From assembly GCF_002261215.1 (NCBI RefSeq), contig NZ_NEVS01000004.1, positions 744,001 through 808,000 on the forward strand: a stretch of DNA of 64,000 nt, written 5' to 3'. Made by a program: the position numbers and the translations under genes. Below the pieces are notes generated by a model. That model was not told the origin of the DNA. It was given only the letters and a program-made list of their open reading frames with translations, and did not search any database. This DNA is from Bordetella genomosp. 11 (GTDB lineage Bacteria > Pseudomonadota > Gammaproteobacteria > Burkholderiales > Burkholderiaceae_B). Of this stretch, positions 36,921 through 46,495 are shown piece by piece (position 1 is the first letter of the stretch; each line of letters begins with the position of its first letter).

Positions 36921-38165
36921 ATGAACGCTCCCCTGTCCAATGCCGCGCCGGCCGCCTCTGCGGCGGCCGCCCCTGCCGCCGCATCCGATTCCACCGCCTT
37001 CAAGGTGCTCGGCGCTATCAGCGTGGCGCATTTGATGAACGACATGATCCAATCGATCCTGCTCGCCATCTATCCGATGCTGAAGGATTCGTTCTCGCTC
37101 AGTTTCAGCCAGATCGGCTTCATTACGCTTACCTACCAGATCGCCGCCTCGCTGCTGCAGCCCTGCGTGGGCCTGTATACGGACAAGCGGCCCCTGCCGT
37201 ATTCCTTGCCGGTGGGCATGGGCTTCACGCTGGTGGGCCTGCTGCTGCTGTCGGTGGCGCCGTCGTATCCCTTCATCCTGCTCGCGGCGATCCTGGTGGG
37301 CACGGGTTCCTCGGTATTCCATCCCGAGTCCTCGCGCGTGGCGCGCATGGCTTCCGGCGGGCGGCATGGCCTGGCGCAGTCGCTGTTCCAGGTGGGCGGC
37401 AATGTCGGTTCGGCCTTGGGGCCGCTGCTGGCGGCGCTGGTCATCATTCCCCACGGCCAGGGCAGCGTGGCGTGGTTTTCGCTGGCGGCGCTGTTCGGCA
37501 TGCTGGTGCTGATCGGCGTGGGGCGCTGGTACGCGGGCAACCGCTGGCGCCTGAAGCCGAAGGCCCGCGCCGCCGCGGACCGGCCGACCCTGAGCCGGGC
37601 CCGCGTGAGCGCGACGCTGGGCGTGCTGGCCGTGTTGATATTTTCCAAGTACTTCTACCTGGCCAGCCTGAACAGCTACTTCACCTTCTACCTGATGGAT
37701 AAATTCGACCTGCCGGTGCGCAGCGCGCAGCTGTATCTGTTCATCTTCCTGGCGGCGGTGGCGGTGGGCACCGTAGTGGGCGGCCCGGTCGGCGACCGCA
37801 TCGGGCGCAAGGCGGTGATCTGGACGTCCATCCTGGGGGTAACCCCGTTCACGCTGGTCCTGCCGTACGCCAACCTGTTCTGGACCGGCGTGCTGGTCGC
37901 CATTATCGGCCTGGTGCTGGCGTCGGCTTTCGCGGCCATCGTGGTGTATGCGCAGGAACTCGTGCCGGGCAAGGTAGGGACCATCGCCGGGCTGTTCTTC
38001 GGCTTCGCGTTCGGCATGGGCGGCGTGGGCGCCGCCGTGCTGGGGCATATCGCCGATATCACCAGTATCGGCTTCGTCTACAAGCTGTGTTCCTTCCTGC
38101 CGTTCCTGGGCATGATGGCGGTCTTCCTGCCCAATATGGAGGGCACGCGGGCCGCGAAGCGGTGA
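36921..38165 (+). CDS. MFS transporter, fosmidomycin resistance (Fsr)-like
   Basis: A 414-residue major facilitator with about 12 membrane segments. It begins, after an Ala-rich leader, with ISVAHLMNDMIQSILLAIYPMLKDSFSLS, which is typical of the Fsr group; SSVFHPESSRVARMASGGRHGLAQSLFQVGGN is the family loop after helix 4, and GDRIGRKAVIW is the classical MFS loop. Fsr exports fosmidomycin and related compounds; substrate here is unproven. It is divergent from, and probably regulated by, the AraC-type protein. Confidence 0.9.
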   Translation: MNAPLSNAAPAASAAAAPAAASDSTAFKVLGAISVAHLMNDMIQSILLAIYPMLKDSFSLSFSQIGFITLTYQIAASLLQPCVGLYTDKRPLPYSLPVGMGFTLVGLLLLSVAPSYPFILLAAILVGTGSSVFHPESSRVARMASGGRHGLAQSLFQVGGNVGSALGPLLAALVIIPHGQGSVAWFSLAALFGMLVLIGVGRWYAGNRWRLKPKARAAADRPTLSRARVSATLGVLAVLIFSKYFYLASLNSYFTFYLMDKFDLPVRSAQLYLFIFLAAVAVGTVVGGPVGDRIGRKAVIWTSILGVTPFTLVLPYANLFWTGVLVAIIGLVLASAFAAIVVYAQELVPGKVGTIAGLFFGFAFGMGGVGAAVLGHIADITSIGFVYKLCSFLPFLGMMAVFLPNMEGTRAAKR

Positions 38166-38224
38166 GGCCGCGCGAGCGGCCCGCGGCAAGGTAAAAGCGA
38201 AGCGCGGGACCCGCGCAGCGGCAT

Positions 38225-40138
38225 CTAGGGCTTCAGGTGCTGTACGAAGAATTTCTCCATGGCCTCGTAGAACTCGAATTTGTTCTCGTCGTTATGGAAG
38301 CCGTGCCCTTCGTTGTCTTTCACCATGTATTCGACTTCGACGCCGCGCGCCCGCAGGGCCTGCACCACTTGATCGCTTTCCGCCTTGTTCACGCGGGGAT
38401 CCTTGGCGCCCTGCGCGATAAGCAGCGGCGTCTTGATGCGGTCCACATGCAAGGCCGGAGACGTCGCGGCCAGCCTGTCCTTGTCTTTCTCGGGATGGCC
38501 GACCATGTCGTACATTTTTTCCAGGAAGGGCTTCCAGTAGGGCGGAATCGTGTTCATGAACGTGAACAGGTTCGACACGCCGACGTAATCGACCGCCGCC
38601 GCGTAAAGGTCGGGCGTAAAGGTGATGCCCGCCAGGGTCGCGTAGCCGCCGTAGCTGCCGCCGTAGATACCGATGCGTTTGGGATCCGCGATGCCTTGCG
38701 AGATCAGCCATTGCACGCCGTCGGTGATGTCGTCCTGCATCGCCAGCCCCCATTGGCCGAAGCTGGCTTCCCAGAATTTGCGCCCGTACCCGGTCGACCC
38801 GCGGAAATTGATCTGCAGCACGCCGAAGCCCCGGTTCGCCAGGAACTGCGCCTCTGCGTTATAGCCCCAGCTGTCGCGTGCCCACGGGCCGCCGTGCGGG
38901 TTCACGATGACGGGCAGGTTGCGCGACGCGCGTCCCAGCGGCAGCGTCAGATAGCCATGCAGCGTCAGGCCGTCGCGGCTCTGGAAGCTGATCGGCTGGA
39001 CCGGCGCCATGTCCGCTTCCGGCAGGGCCGGGTTGATGTCTGCCAGCTTGACCAGCGTGTCGCTTTTCAGGTCGTACAGGTAGCGCGCGCCCGGCGTGCG
39101 GTCGTTGTACGCCGCGACGATGAACTTGTCTTCGTTGCGCGTTTCGCCCTGCAGCGCGAACTCGTAGCCTTGCAGGCGATCCGCCAGCTTGCGGTAGATG
39201 GCTTCGACCTGCATGTCGAAGAACTTGCGCTGCGGCTTGTCGGTCTCGTAGGTGGCGACGGTCAGCACCTTGCGGCGGCGCGAATAGCCGACGCCGCCCA
39301 GGTCCGCCTTGCGCGGGTCGAATAGCATTTCCTCGGCGTCGGGCCGCGCCGGATCGATGCGGACCAGCGCGAGCGTGTCCCGCCCGCGGTTGCTCAGCGC
39401 GTACAGCTGCTTGTCGTCGAACGTGAACAGGACCGGGCTGACGTGGGTGCGGTAGTCGGTGGTGATCAGCGGCCGGAACGGCTGGTCCTCGTCGTCGCGG
39501 TACAGCAGGGTGGTGTTCAGGCCGTCGCTGGTGATGGCCGCGCGCACCTTGCCGGCGTGGTCCGTCTGCCAGCCCACGACGTTGCCGGGGTTCTGCGCCA
39601 CCTGCAGGGATTCGCCCGTATGCACGTTGACGCGATAGACGTCGAACACCTGCGGGTCGCGCTGGTTGTGGCCGATCAGGATGTGTTCCGGATCGTCTTC
39701 CAGGTCGTCCTCGATGCCGGCGCGCACCTGCGGGTAGGGCGTCAGGTCGACGACCTTGCCGCTGTGCACGTTGACCGCCAGGACATGGAAGTTTTCATCG
39801 CCGCCGAAGTCCTTGGCGTACAGGATGGTGTCCGAACCCTTCCAGACATAGTTGCTGATGTCGCGCGCGGTTTCGCTGGTGAGCTTGCGCGGTTCTCCGA
39901 CCGGCGTCGCGCCCTGGAGGGGCTGGACGAAGATGTTCATGCGCGGCGGCTGGCCGTCCACGCTGACCGGCCGCATGAAGGCCAGCATGTTGCCGTCATC
40001 CGAAAGGCGGAAGAAGCCGCGGTCGGGATTGCGGAAGAAGTCTTTCAGGGGATATTGGCGCGGGGTCGCGGCCGGGGCCCCGGGGGATGCCCCGATCAGG
40101 GCTGCCGCGAGCATGGTGCGCGTCATGAATTTGAACAA
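38225..40138 (-). CDS. S9 family peptidase (prolyl oligopeptidase/acylaminoacyl-peptidase type)
   Basis: A 637-residue secreted serine peptidase. A signal peptide lies at residues 1-24. A beta-propeller domain (about 30-370) precedes the alpha/beta-hydrolase domain with nucleophile Ser in GIYGGSYGGYATL, Asp in GAKDPRVN and His in NEGHGFHNDENK. I favour a TTG start at 40138: AAGGAG lies 6 bases upstream. The ATG four codons later (40126) is the alternative. It would degrade peptides in the periplasm or outside. It stands as a single gene. Confidence 0.9.
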   Translation of the reverse strand: MFKFMTRTMLAAALIGASPGAPAATPRQYPLKDFFRNPDRGFFRLSDDGNMLAFMRPVSVDGQPPRMNIFVQPLQGATPVGEPRKLTSETARDISNYVWKGSDTILYAKDFGGDENFHVLAVNVHSGKVVDLTPYPQVRAGIEDDLEDDPEHILIGHNQRDPQVFDVYRVNVHTGESLQVAQNPGNVVGWQTDHAGKVRAAITSDGLNTTLLYRDDEDQPFRPLITTDYRTHVSPVLFTFDDKQLYALSNRGRDTLALVRIDPARPDAEEMLFDPRKADLGGVGYSRRRKVLTVATYETDKPQRKFFDMQVEAIYRKLADRLQGYEFALQGETRNEDKFIVAAYNDRTPGARYLYDLKSDTLVKLADINPALPEADMAPVQPISFQSRDGLTLHGYLTLPLGRASRNLPVIVNPHGGPWARDSWGYNAEAQFLANRGFGVLQINFRGSTGYGRKFWEASFGQWGLAMQDDITDGVQWLISQGIADPKRIGIYGGSYGGYATLAGITFTPDLYAAAVDYVGVSNLFTFMNTIPPYWKPFLEKMYDMVGHPEKDKDRLAATSPALHVDRIKTPLLIAQGAKDPRVNKAESDQVVQALRARGVEVEYMVKDNEGHGFHNDENKFEFYEAMEKFFVQHLKP

Positions 40139-40295
40139 TGCGGTCTCCTTTTGAGTCGCCGTTTGATGCGGTCGCGCGGTGGGCGCGGGGTCCATCCGAT
40201 AATGCCACGCGCTGTCGCCAGTGTCGAACCGGGACGCGGGATCGCCAGCCGGCGCGGGATTGGGGGATAATTGCGCCTCCTTGATCGGAGGATCT

Positions 40296-40736
40296 ATGTT
40301 CAGGATATTCGCCGCGGCCGCCACGTTGGCCCTCGGCCTGGCCGGATGCACGTTCGGTATCGCGCCTGGCCGCGTATCGCCGTCCGGCGATTACAAAATC
40401 GCGGTCAACTATCAATCGGCTTACAACGTCGCCCGGGCCCAGGCGGAGCAATGCCTGACCGGCAAGTCCGCCTACCGCGTGGTCGGCAACCTGGATGCCG
40501 CGTCGCGCAAGGCGCAGGTGAAAGTGCTGGCGCCCTTTACCTCCAACGATATCGCCCTGGTCAACCTGTCGGCCATCGACGACCGGAATACCGATGTCCA
40601 CATCGAGATGTGGGGCGAAGGGATCTGGAACATGGATGCCGTCATCGCGATGCGCGATGCCATCCAGTTCCAGATTCCGGCCTGCGCGTCCTATATGCCC
40701 AGCGATTCCGTACCCAAGACCAAGCCCTCGCGCTAG
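40296..40736 (+). CDS. Hypothetical lipoprotein (146 aa)
   Basis: A 146-residue predicted lipoprotein with lipobox LAGC and lipidated Cys18. The mature part has beta-strand-like runs (YRVVGNLDAASRKAQVKVLAP, DVHIEMWGEGIWN) and two more cysteines (EQCLTG, PACAS) likely to form a disulfide. CGGAGGATCT precedes the ATG. Family not recognised beyond this; it diverges from the S9 peptidase gene. Confidence 0.8.
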   Translation: MFRIFAAAATLALGLAGCTFGIAPGRVSPSGDYKIAVNYQSAYNVARAQAEQCLTGKSAYRVVGNLDAASRKAQVKVLAPFTSNDIALVNLSAIDDRNTDVHIEMWGEGIWNMDAVIAMRDAIQFQIPACASYMPSDSVPKTKPSR

Positions 40737-40770
40737 GCGCCGGGGCTGCGCCAGTCCTGTTGCCGCCGGG

Positions 40771-41211
40771 CTATTCCGCCCCGGCGGCGGGTTTGGGCCG
40801 GACGATGCGGAATGTGCCGGACGCCTTGCAGACCACGTCGCCATGGGCGTTGCGGATCTCGCCTTCGCAGAAAGCGATGGAGCGGCCGCGCTTCAGGCAA
40901 CGCGCCTCGATGACCAGATCGCCGTTGGCGGGCGCGAAGAAGCTGGTGGTCATGTCGATGGTGGCCATGCTGACGCCGGCGTCCATGTCGGCGCGGGCGG
41001 AGGCGCTCAGGGTGAAGTCCAGGACGCTCATCAGCGTGCCGCCGTGCACGTCGCCGCGGCTATTGGTAAGCTGCACCCGCCAGGGCAGCCGGGTCCGCGC
41101 CAGGCCGGGTTCGATGTGTTCGGGGACTAGGCCCAGGTAGTCCATCAGCGGGATATGGGCGCCGAAGTAATCGGTTGGGGCCGGCGGGGTATCGTGGTGC
41201 ATCGTGTCCAT
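40771..41211 (-). CDS. PaaI family thioesterase (hotdog fold)
   Basis: A 146-residue hotdog-fold thioesterase. The family motif is [24 protein letters not shown] near residue 65-88, in which the Gly-Gly and following Asp/Ser shape the acyl-CoA site. It hydrolyses an aryl- or acyl-CoA. The start is uncertain (41211 or 41202). It diverges from dinB by 76 bases. Confidence 0.88.
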   Translation of the reverse strand: MDTMHHDTPPAPTDYFGAHIPLMDYLGLVPEHIEPGLARTRLPWRVQLTNSRGDVHGGTLMSVLDFTLSASARADMDAGVSMATIDMTTSFFAPANGDLVIEARCLKRGRSIAFCEGEIRNAHGDVVCKASGTFRIVRPKPAAGAE

Positions 41212-41287
41212 GTGCGATCGGGGTGGAGCGGGCGCCAGGGGTTTTTCAGGATATGTACGGGCGGCGGATGCCGCGTTGACCATCACC

Positions 41288-42382
41288 ATGCGCAAAATCG
41301 TACACATCGACATGGACGCGTTCTATGCGTCGGTCGAGCAGCGCGACGATCCCGCGCTGCGGGGCCTGCCTGTCGTGGTCGCCTGGAAGGGGCCGCGCTC
41401 GGTGGTGTGCGCGGCATCGTACGAGGCGCGACGGTACGGTGTGCATTCGGCGATGTCGGTGGCGCGGGCCCTGCGTCTGTGCCCGCAGGCTATCTACGTC
41501 GCGCCGGATTTTACGCGGTATCGCGAAGTGTCGCGGCAGGTGCGCCAGATCTTCGTCCGCCACACGGACGTCGTCGAGCCGCTGTCGCTGGACGAAGCCT
41601 ACCTGGATGTCACGTCCAACAAGACGGCGCTGCCGTCGGCGACCGAGGTCGCGCAGACCATCCGGCGGCAGATTCGTGAAGAGACCGGCCTGACGGCCTC
41701 GGCCGGCGTGGCGCCCAATAAATTCCTGGCCAAGATCGCGTCGGACTGGAACAAGCCGGACGGCATTTTCGTGGTGCGGCCGCGCGACGTCATGGCCTTC
41801 CTGCGCCCCTTGCCGGTACGCAAGGTGCCCGGCGTCGGCAAAGTGACGCAGGCCAGGCTGGAGGAACTGGGCATCCTGACGGTGGGCGACCTGGAGCTGC
41901 GTCCGGTCGACGAGCTGGAGCACCACTTCGGGCGCTATGGAAGACGCCTGCACGAGTTGGCGCATGGCATCGACGATCGCGCCGTGGAGGCGGACCAGGT
42001 GGCCCAGCAGGTCAGCGCCGAGACCACCTTCGAGACGGATCTGCGGCTGGACGAACTGGGCGAGGCCATCGGCAGGCTGGCCGAGCGGGTATGGGAGCAG
42101 GCCTCGCGCAAACGCGGCATTGGCCGCACCATCACGCTGAAGCTGAAGACCGACCGCTTTCGCTTGTTGACGCGCAGCCATACGCTGGGGTCGGCGCCCG
42201 GTTCGGCGGCGGCGCTGGCCGAAGTGGCGCGGCAGCTGCGCGGCCGGGTCGATCTGCCGGCCGGCACACGCTATCGGCTGGTGGGAGTGGGAATGAGCAA
42301 CTTCCCGGATGGAGAGGACTTCCTGCGCCAGGTAGAGCTGTTCGGCGCCGAACCCGCCGCGCAAGACGGTCTTCAGGCGTAG
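41288..42382 (+). CDS. dinB: DNA polymerase IV (Y-family)
   Basis: A 364-residue translesion polymerase. The catalytic acids are in [17 protein letters not shown] (residues 6-22) and [10 protein letters not shown] near 103. The helix-hairpin-helix [10 protein letters not shown] near 180 and the C-terminal little-finger domain complete the enzyme; it lacks an extended beta-clamp tail. No LexA-type operator is obvious directly upstream. Its end overlaps the end of the convergent aldolase gene by 10 bases. Confidence 0.95.
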   Translation: MRKIVHIDMDAFYASVEQRDDPALRGLPVVVAWKGPRSVVCAASYEARRYGVHSAMSVARALRLCPQAIYVAPDFTRYREVSRQVRQIFVRHTDVVEPLSLDEAYLDVTSNKTALPSATEVAQTIRRQIREETGLTASAGVAPNKFLAKIASDWNKPDGIFVVRPRDVMAFLRPLPVRKVPGVGKVTQARLEELGILTVGDLELRPVDELEHHFGRYGRRLHELAHGIDDRAVEADQVAQQVSAETTFETDLRLDELGEAIGRLAERVWEQASRKRGIGRTITLKLKTDRFRLLTRSHTLGSAPGSAAALAEVARQLRGRVDLPAGTRYRLVGVGMSNFPDGEDFLRQVELFGAEPAAQDGLQA

Positions 42383-43419
42383 GCGGCGCAGAATTCCCCT
42401 TCGGCCGAGATGCCGGACAGCGACGCGTAGTCGGGCGTCCAGGGACGACCGCTGCGGACGGTCAGCGCGCCCAGTTCGCGCAAGGTCGCCTGTCCCTGTT
42501 CCCGCAGCCCGGTATCGCAGCGCGCCAGGTCCGGGAAGCTTTGCAGGGCCTCGCCCCAGATGGCGCGCCCGGCCAGGAACCCATTCGCGCCGGCGGCGTA
42601 CGCGTATTCCATGACGCGCACGAATTGGGCGCCCGTCACGCCCGCCGACAGCATGACCCAGGGGATGGCGGCTTGCGCGCAGATGTCGCCCATGCGGTCG
42701 AACCACGCCTGCGCGGCCAGATGGCCCGCGCCGCCGTCGCGCGCCGGCAGGCTGGCGCCGGGAAGCGGGCTTTCCAGCTTGAACAGGTCCACGCCATAGC
42801 GGGGGTCGGCGAACTCGCGCACGCTTTCGATGACCAGCTCGGGCAGCTTTTCGGCGGCTTCCACGTAGTCGGTGGTATGCCCCGCGCTGCGCGCAAAGGG
42901 GTAGACCAGCAGTTCCAGCACCAGGGGGATGTCCCATTTGCGGCATTCCCGGCCGATTTCTTCGACGTACCGCTGCTGGTGCGACCGCACTTCAGGCGAG
43001 GCATCGGGGCGATACCAGGCCAGCACCTTGACGCCATCGCCGCCGATGCGCTTGATTTTTTCCACGCTCCAGTCGCGGATCGAATGCGACAGGCGCCCGC
43101 CGGGCGTGTCCTGGAAGCGGTGGTCTTCCAGCGTCACAACCAGGCCGGTGTGTGCCGGCAGGCAGGGCAGCGCCGCGGGAAAGGCGTAGTTGGGATCGAA
43201 CAGCATGGCGCTGGCATGGCTGCCCAGCGCGCCCACCAGCAGCCGCTTGATATCGATGACGTCGGTAAAGGCGACTTCCTGCGGCGCGATGCCGCGCCGG
43301 GCCGCCACCAGGTTGATGATGGGCGGGCGCTGGTCCAGCGCCACCATGGCGAAGTGGCCGTCAGGCGTCGCCATGCGGCGCAGGCCCCAGGTTTTGCCCA
43401 GGTGCAGTTCGGCAGGCAT
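42373..43419 (-). CDS. Class I ketose-bisphosphate aldolase, LacD/YihT-like
   Basis: A 348-residue TIM-barrel aldolase related to tagatose-1,6-bisphosphate aldolase LacD and sulfofructose-1-phosphate aldolase YihT. Shared marks are FAMVALDQRPP near residue 24, SVEKIKRIGGDGVKVLAWYRPD (the Lys of VKVLAW is the expected Schiff-base residue), DLFKLESPLPG and WVMLSAGV with GFLAGRAIW. It would split a phosphorylated ketose into DHAP and a three-carbon aldehyde. It is last in the sugar operon, 2 bases after the kinase, with AAGGAG before the ATG. Confidence 0.85.
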   Translation of the reverse strand: MPAELHLGKTWGLRRMATPDGHFAMVALDQRPPIINLVAARRGIAPQEVAFTDVIDIKRLLVGALGSHASAMLFDPNYAFPAALPCLPAHTGLVVTLEDHRFQDTPGGRLSHSIRDWSVEKIKRIGGDGVKVLAWYRPDASPEVRSHQQRYVEEIGRECRKWDIPLVLELLVYPFARSAGHTTDYVEAAEKLPELVIESVREFADPRYGVDLFKLESPLPGASLPARDGGAGHLAAQAWFDRMGDICAQAAIPWVMLSAGVTGAQFVRVMEYAYAAGANGFLAGRAIWGEALQSFPDLARCDTGLREQGQATLRELGALTVRSGRPWTPDYASLSGISAEGEFCAAYA

Positions 43420-43421
43420 GT

Positions 43422-44366
43422 TTACTCCTTGGATCGATGTAGGAAGGCCCAGGCGGTGGCCAGGTCGGGGGCTCCCGACCTGCCGCCGCGGTACAGGCAT
43501 TTGCATGCGGCGACGGCCGCGGAGAAGCGGAATGCGTCTTCGGCCGGCCAGCGCAGGCCCAGCGCATAAGCGAGGGCGCCGTGGAAGACGTCGCCCGCGC
43601 CGGTGGTATCCACGGCTTGCACCGGGAAAGCCGGCAGGTGGCGCGGGCCTTCGCCGGCATCCCAGGCCAGGCCTCGCTCGCCCAGGGTGACGGCGGCGAC
43701 GCGGCAGCCGCGCGCGCGGGCGTATGACAGGCTGGCGCCAAGGTCGTCGCTTGCCCGCGCGTATCCCGCCAGTCCGGGTTCGGAGAAGACCGCGTAATCG
43801 GTCAGCGGCAGCAGGCGGTCGAAGACCGCGGCCTCCGCGATGTCGCCGTCCAGTACGCTGGGTACGCCGTGGGCGCGCGCCCGCTCGAACAGCGCGGCCG
43901 CGCCTTGCGGCCAGCGCGGATCGGCCAGCACGGCATCCATGCCGGCCACGTCGTCCAGCGGCAGCCAGGAAGCGTCCTCGGGCAGGTTCTCGCCGCGGAA
44001 GTTGACGATGGTGCGTTCGCCGGAGGCCTCGACGACGATGCCGGAGACCGACGAACGCGCGCCGTCGAACAGGCGAAACCCGGTGACGTCGATGCCCTGC
44101 GACGCCAGTTCCCGGTGCATCGCGCGGCCCGCCATGTCGTCGCCGGCCCGGCCCAGGAAGCGCACGCGCGCGCCCAGCCGTGCCGCCGCCACGGCGGCGT
44201 TGGCGGCCATGCCGCCACCCCCTTCGTGATGCTCCGCCGCGCGCGCCTTGCCTCCCGGCACCAGGCGCTCCACCACCCAGGTTAGGTCGAAGGCCGACAA
44301 GCCCAGGCAGGCCAGCGCGGGCGGACGGATACTGGCCAGATCGGCCGGCATGGCGACGGCGGTCAT
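43422..44366 (-). CDS. PfkB family sugar kinase, YihV-like
   Basis: A 314-residue ribokinase-type kinase. The N-terminal GGGGMAANAAVAAARLGARV substrate loop and the C-terminal DTTGAGDVFHGALAYAL (catalytic Asp and anion hole) are the two PfkB signatures. ERTIVNFRGENLP, AVLADPRWPQG and LDGDI plus FSEPGLA recall sulfofructose kinase YihV more than ribokinase or fructokinase; this is from memory of that family, not an alignment. It should phosphorylate a ketose for the adjacent aldolase. Its ATG overlaps the stop of the ATPase gene (ATGA). Confidence 0.87.
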   Translation of the reverse strand: MTAVAMPADLASIRPPALACLGLSAFDLTWVVERLVPGGKARAAEHHEGGGGMAANAAVAAARLGARVRFLGRAGDDMAGRAMHRELASQGIDVTGFRLFDGARSSVSGIVVEASGERTIVNFRGENLPEDASWLPLDDVAGMDAVLADPRWPQGAAALFERARAHGVPSVLDGDIAEAAVFDRLLPLTDYAVFSEPGLAGYARASDDLGASLSYARARGCRVAAVTLGERGLAWDAGEGPRHLPAFPVQAVDTTGAGDVFHGALAYALGLRWPAEDAFRFSAAVAACKCLYRGGRSGAPDLATAWAFLHRSKE

Positions 44367-45457
44367 TGCACGGACTCCGCCGTCCGCGCATTGCGTCCTT
44401 CGGGGCCGTGGAAGAAGTGCGCGCACTCCGGTCGGAAGCCGAGATGCAGCGTGTCGCCTGGGCGCACGCGAAGCTGGGGATCCACGCGAATGACGTGCCG
44501 GCCGTCGCAGCCGTCGAAATGCACCAGCGTATCGGCGCCCAGGGGTTCGACCACGCAAACCTCCACGCGCAGGCTGCCCGTGCCTTCCGGGACGACCTGC
44601 AGATGCTCGGGCCGCAACCCCATGGTGGCCTGGCGGACCTGCGCCGCGCGCAGCGGCGCCAGGATGGGCGCAGGCAGCGCGATACGGGCGCCGTCGCCCA
44701 GCACGATCCCTTCGCTGTCCAGGGTCACGTCGAAAAAATTCATGGCGGGCGAGCCGATGAAGCCGGCGACGAACTGGTTCACGGGATGGGCGTAGACCTC
44801 TTCAGGCGTACCGATCTGCTGGATGACGCCGGCTTTCAGGACGACGATGCGGTCGGCCATGGTCATGGCCTCTACCTGGTCGTGCGTGACGAAGACCATG
44901 GTGGTCCGCAGCGTCTGCGCCAGCGCCTTGATCTCGGTGCGGACTTCGCCGCGCAGCTTGGCGTCCAGATTGGACAGCGGTTCGTCGAACAGGAAGACCT
45001 TGGGGTCGCGCACCATGGCGCGGCCCATTGCCACCCGCTGGCGCTGGCCGCCCGACAGATCGCGGGGCTTGCGGTCCAGGTAGTCGCGGATGCGCAGCGT
45101 CGCTGCCGCGCGCTGCACGCGGCGCTCGATCTCGTCGCGGGCCAGGCCGCGCATTTCCAGGCTGAAGGCCATGTTCTGGCGCACCGTCATATGGGGATAG
45201 AGCGCGTAGTCCTGGAACACCATGCTGATATCCCGCTGCGCCGGGGGCACGTCGTTGACGCAGCGCTCGCCGATGTGGACCTGGCCGGCGTCGATGTTTT
45301 CCAGGCCGGCGATGATGCGCAGCAAGGTCGACTTGCCGCAGCCCGATGGGCCGACGAAGACCATGAATTCGCGATCGCGCACTTCCAGGTCCAGTGCCGG
45401 TATCACGGTACTGCCGCCGTACTTCTTGACGAGTCCGCTCAAGCGTATCGATGCCAT
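44363..45457 (-). CDS. Sugar ABC transporter ATP-binding protein (UgpC/MalK type)
   Basis: A 364-residue importer ATPase. Walker A is GPSGCGKST near residue 40, signature LSGGQRQRVAMGRAMVRDP near 135, Walker B VFLFDEPLSNLDAKLR. The C-terminal third is the MalK-type TOBE/OB region (GLRPEHLQVV). It powers the two permeases encoded just upstream. It starts 6 bases after the alcohol dehydrogenase gene and overlaps the kinase gene. Confidence 0.95.
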   Translation of the reverse strand: MASIRLSGLVKKYGGSTVIPALDLEVRDREFMVFVGPSGCGKSTLLRIIAGLENIDAGQVHIGERCVNDVPPAQRDISMVFQDYALYPHMTVRQNMAFSLEMRGLARDEIERRVQRAAATLRIRDYLDRKPRDLSGGQRQRVAMGRAMVRDPKVFLFDEPLSNLDAKLRGEVRTEIKALAQTLRTTMVFVTHDQVEAMTMADRIVVLKAGVIQQIGTPEEVYAHPVNQFVAGFIGSPAMNFFDVTLDSEGIVLGDGARIALPAPILAPLRAAQVRQATMGLRPEHLQVVPEGTGSLRVEVCVVEPLGADTLVHFDGCDGRHVIRVDPQLRVRPGDTLHLGFRPECAHFFHGPEGRNARTAESVQ

Positions 45458-45463
45458 GACGCC

Positions 45464-46438
45464 TCACGCGAAGGAGAGCAGGGGTTTGACCAGTTCGCCG
45501 GCAACGAAGCGGCCGAACATGTCGGGCAGGCGGTCCAGGCCGAACTGCGCGTCCACCAGGCGCCGGTAGCGCGCCTTCTCCTTGCGCAGCAGCTCGACGT
45601 TCAGGGAAAAGTCGGATACCGGGAAGTAGAAGGTGCGGACCATGTAGAAGTCCTTGCGCCGGATGGCCTTGTTTTCCTGCACCGGCCAGGGATGGTCGTT
45701 TTCGCCTATCAGGATCAGGACCCCGCGCGGCAGGACGATTTCCATGCCGCGGCTGCGGGCCGCGTGCGCGCCGCTGCATTCGACGATCAGCTTGAAGCGC
45801 ATGGTGTCGTCGTCCACAGGCAGGCGGCGGGCGCCGAAGGATTCCGCCAGCCGCAGGCGTTCTTCCTTGGGGTCGGACACATAGATGTCGTCATAGCCCA
45901 TGTTCTGCAGCGCGACCAGCGCGCCCATGCCTACCGGGCCGGCGCCGGTGACGAGCACCCGCCCGGTGTCGCCGGGAGGCACCAGCGGCTGGACGAAACG
46001 GATGCCGTGCGCGGCCGTGCCTATCGTGTCCAGCAGCAGCGGCGCCAGGTCGTCCTCGATATCGTCCGGTACGGGCAGCAGGCAACGCTGCGGGACGGCC
46101 AGGTATTCCGCGTAGCCGCCGGGCCGGTTCCAGCCGACCAGTACCGATTCGTTCAAGCACATCTGCGTGTCGCCGCGCAGGCAGCTCTCGCAGTGGCCGC
46201 AATGCACGGGGATATAGACCAGGCAGCGGCGGCCGTGCATGGGATGGCCGGGCTGTTCGACCACGCCGAATATCTCGTGGCCCGGCGTATACGCGGCGCC
46301 CTTGATCCACAGCTTGGTGTCGGAGCCGCACAGGGCCGTGCGGCGGACTTTCAGCAGGACCTCGCCGGGGGCCGGCTCGGGCCTTTCGACATCCTCGATG
46401 GTGACCCGGCGGTCCCCATGGAATACAGCTGCTTTCAT
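45464..46438 (-). CDS. Zinc-dependent alcohol/polyol dehydrogenase
   Basis: A 324-residue medium-chain dehydrogenase. The catalytic zinc site includes Cys in TALCGSDTKLW and GHE in TPGHEIFGVV; the structural zinc site is HCGHCESCLRGDTQMC. The Rossmann motif is VTGAGPVGMGALVALQ. The group contains sorbitol and threonine dehydrogenases; in a sugar-import operon it most likely oxidises a polyol or sugar. Length is slightly below the usual 340-350. GGAGTCTTGC precedes the ATG. Confidence 0.92.
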   Translation of the reverse strand: MKAAVFHGDRRVTIEDVERPEPAPGEVLLKVRRTALCGSDTKLWIKGAAYTPGHEIFGVVEQPGHPMHGRRCLVYIPVHCGHCESCLRGDTQMCLNESVLVGWNRPGGYAEYLAVPQRCLLPVPDDIEDDLAPLLLDTIGTAAHGIRFVQPLVPPGDTGRVLVTGAGPVGMGALVALQNMGYDDIYVSDPKEERLRLAESFGARRLPVDDDTMRFKLIVECSGAHAARSRGMEIVLPRGVLILIGENDHPWPVQENKAIRRKDFYMVRTFYFPVSDFSLNVELLRKEKARYRRLVDAQFGLDRLPDMFGRFVAGELVKPLLSFA

Positions 46439-46495
46439 GCAAGACTCCTTTCCGATGCGAATGCGGCACGGCTTCACGCCGCTCGCGGATTTGTC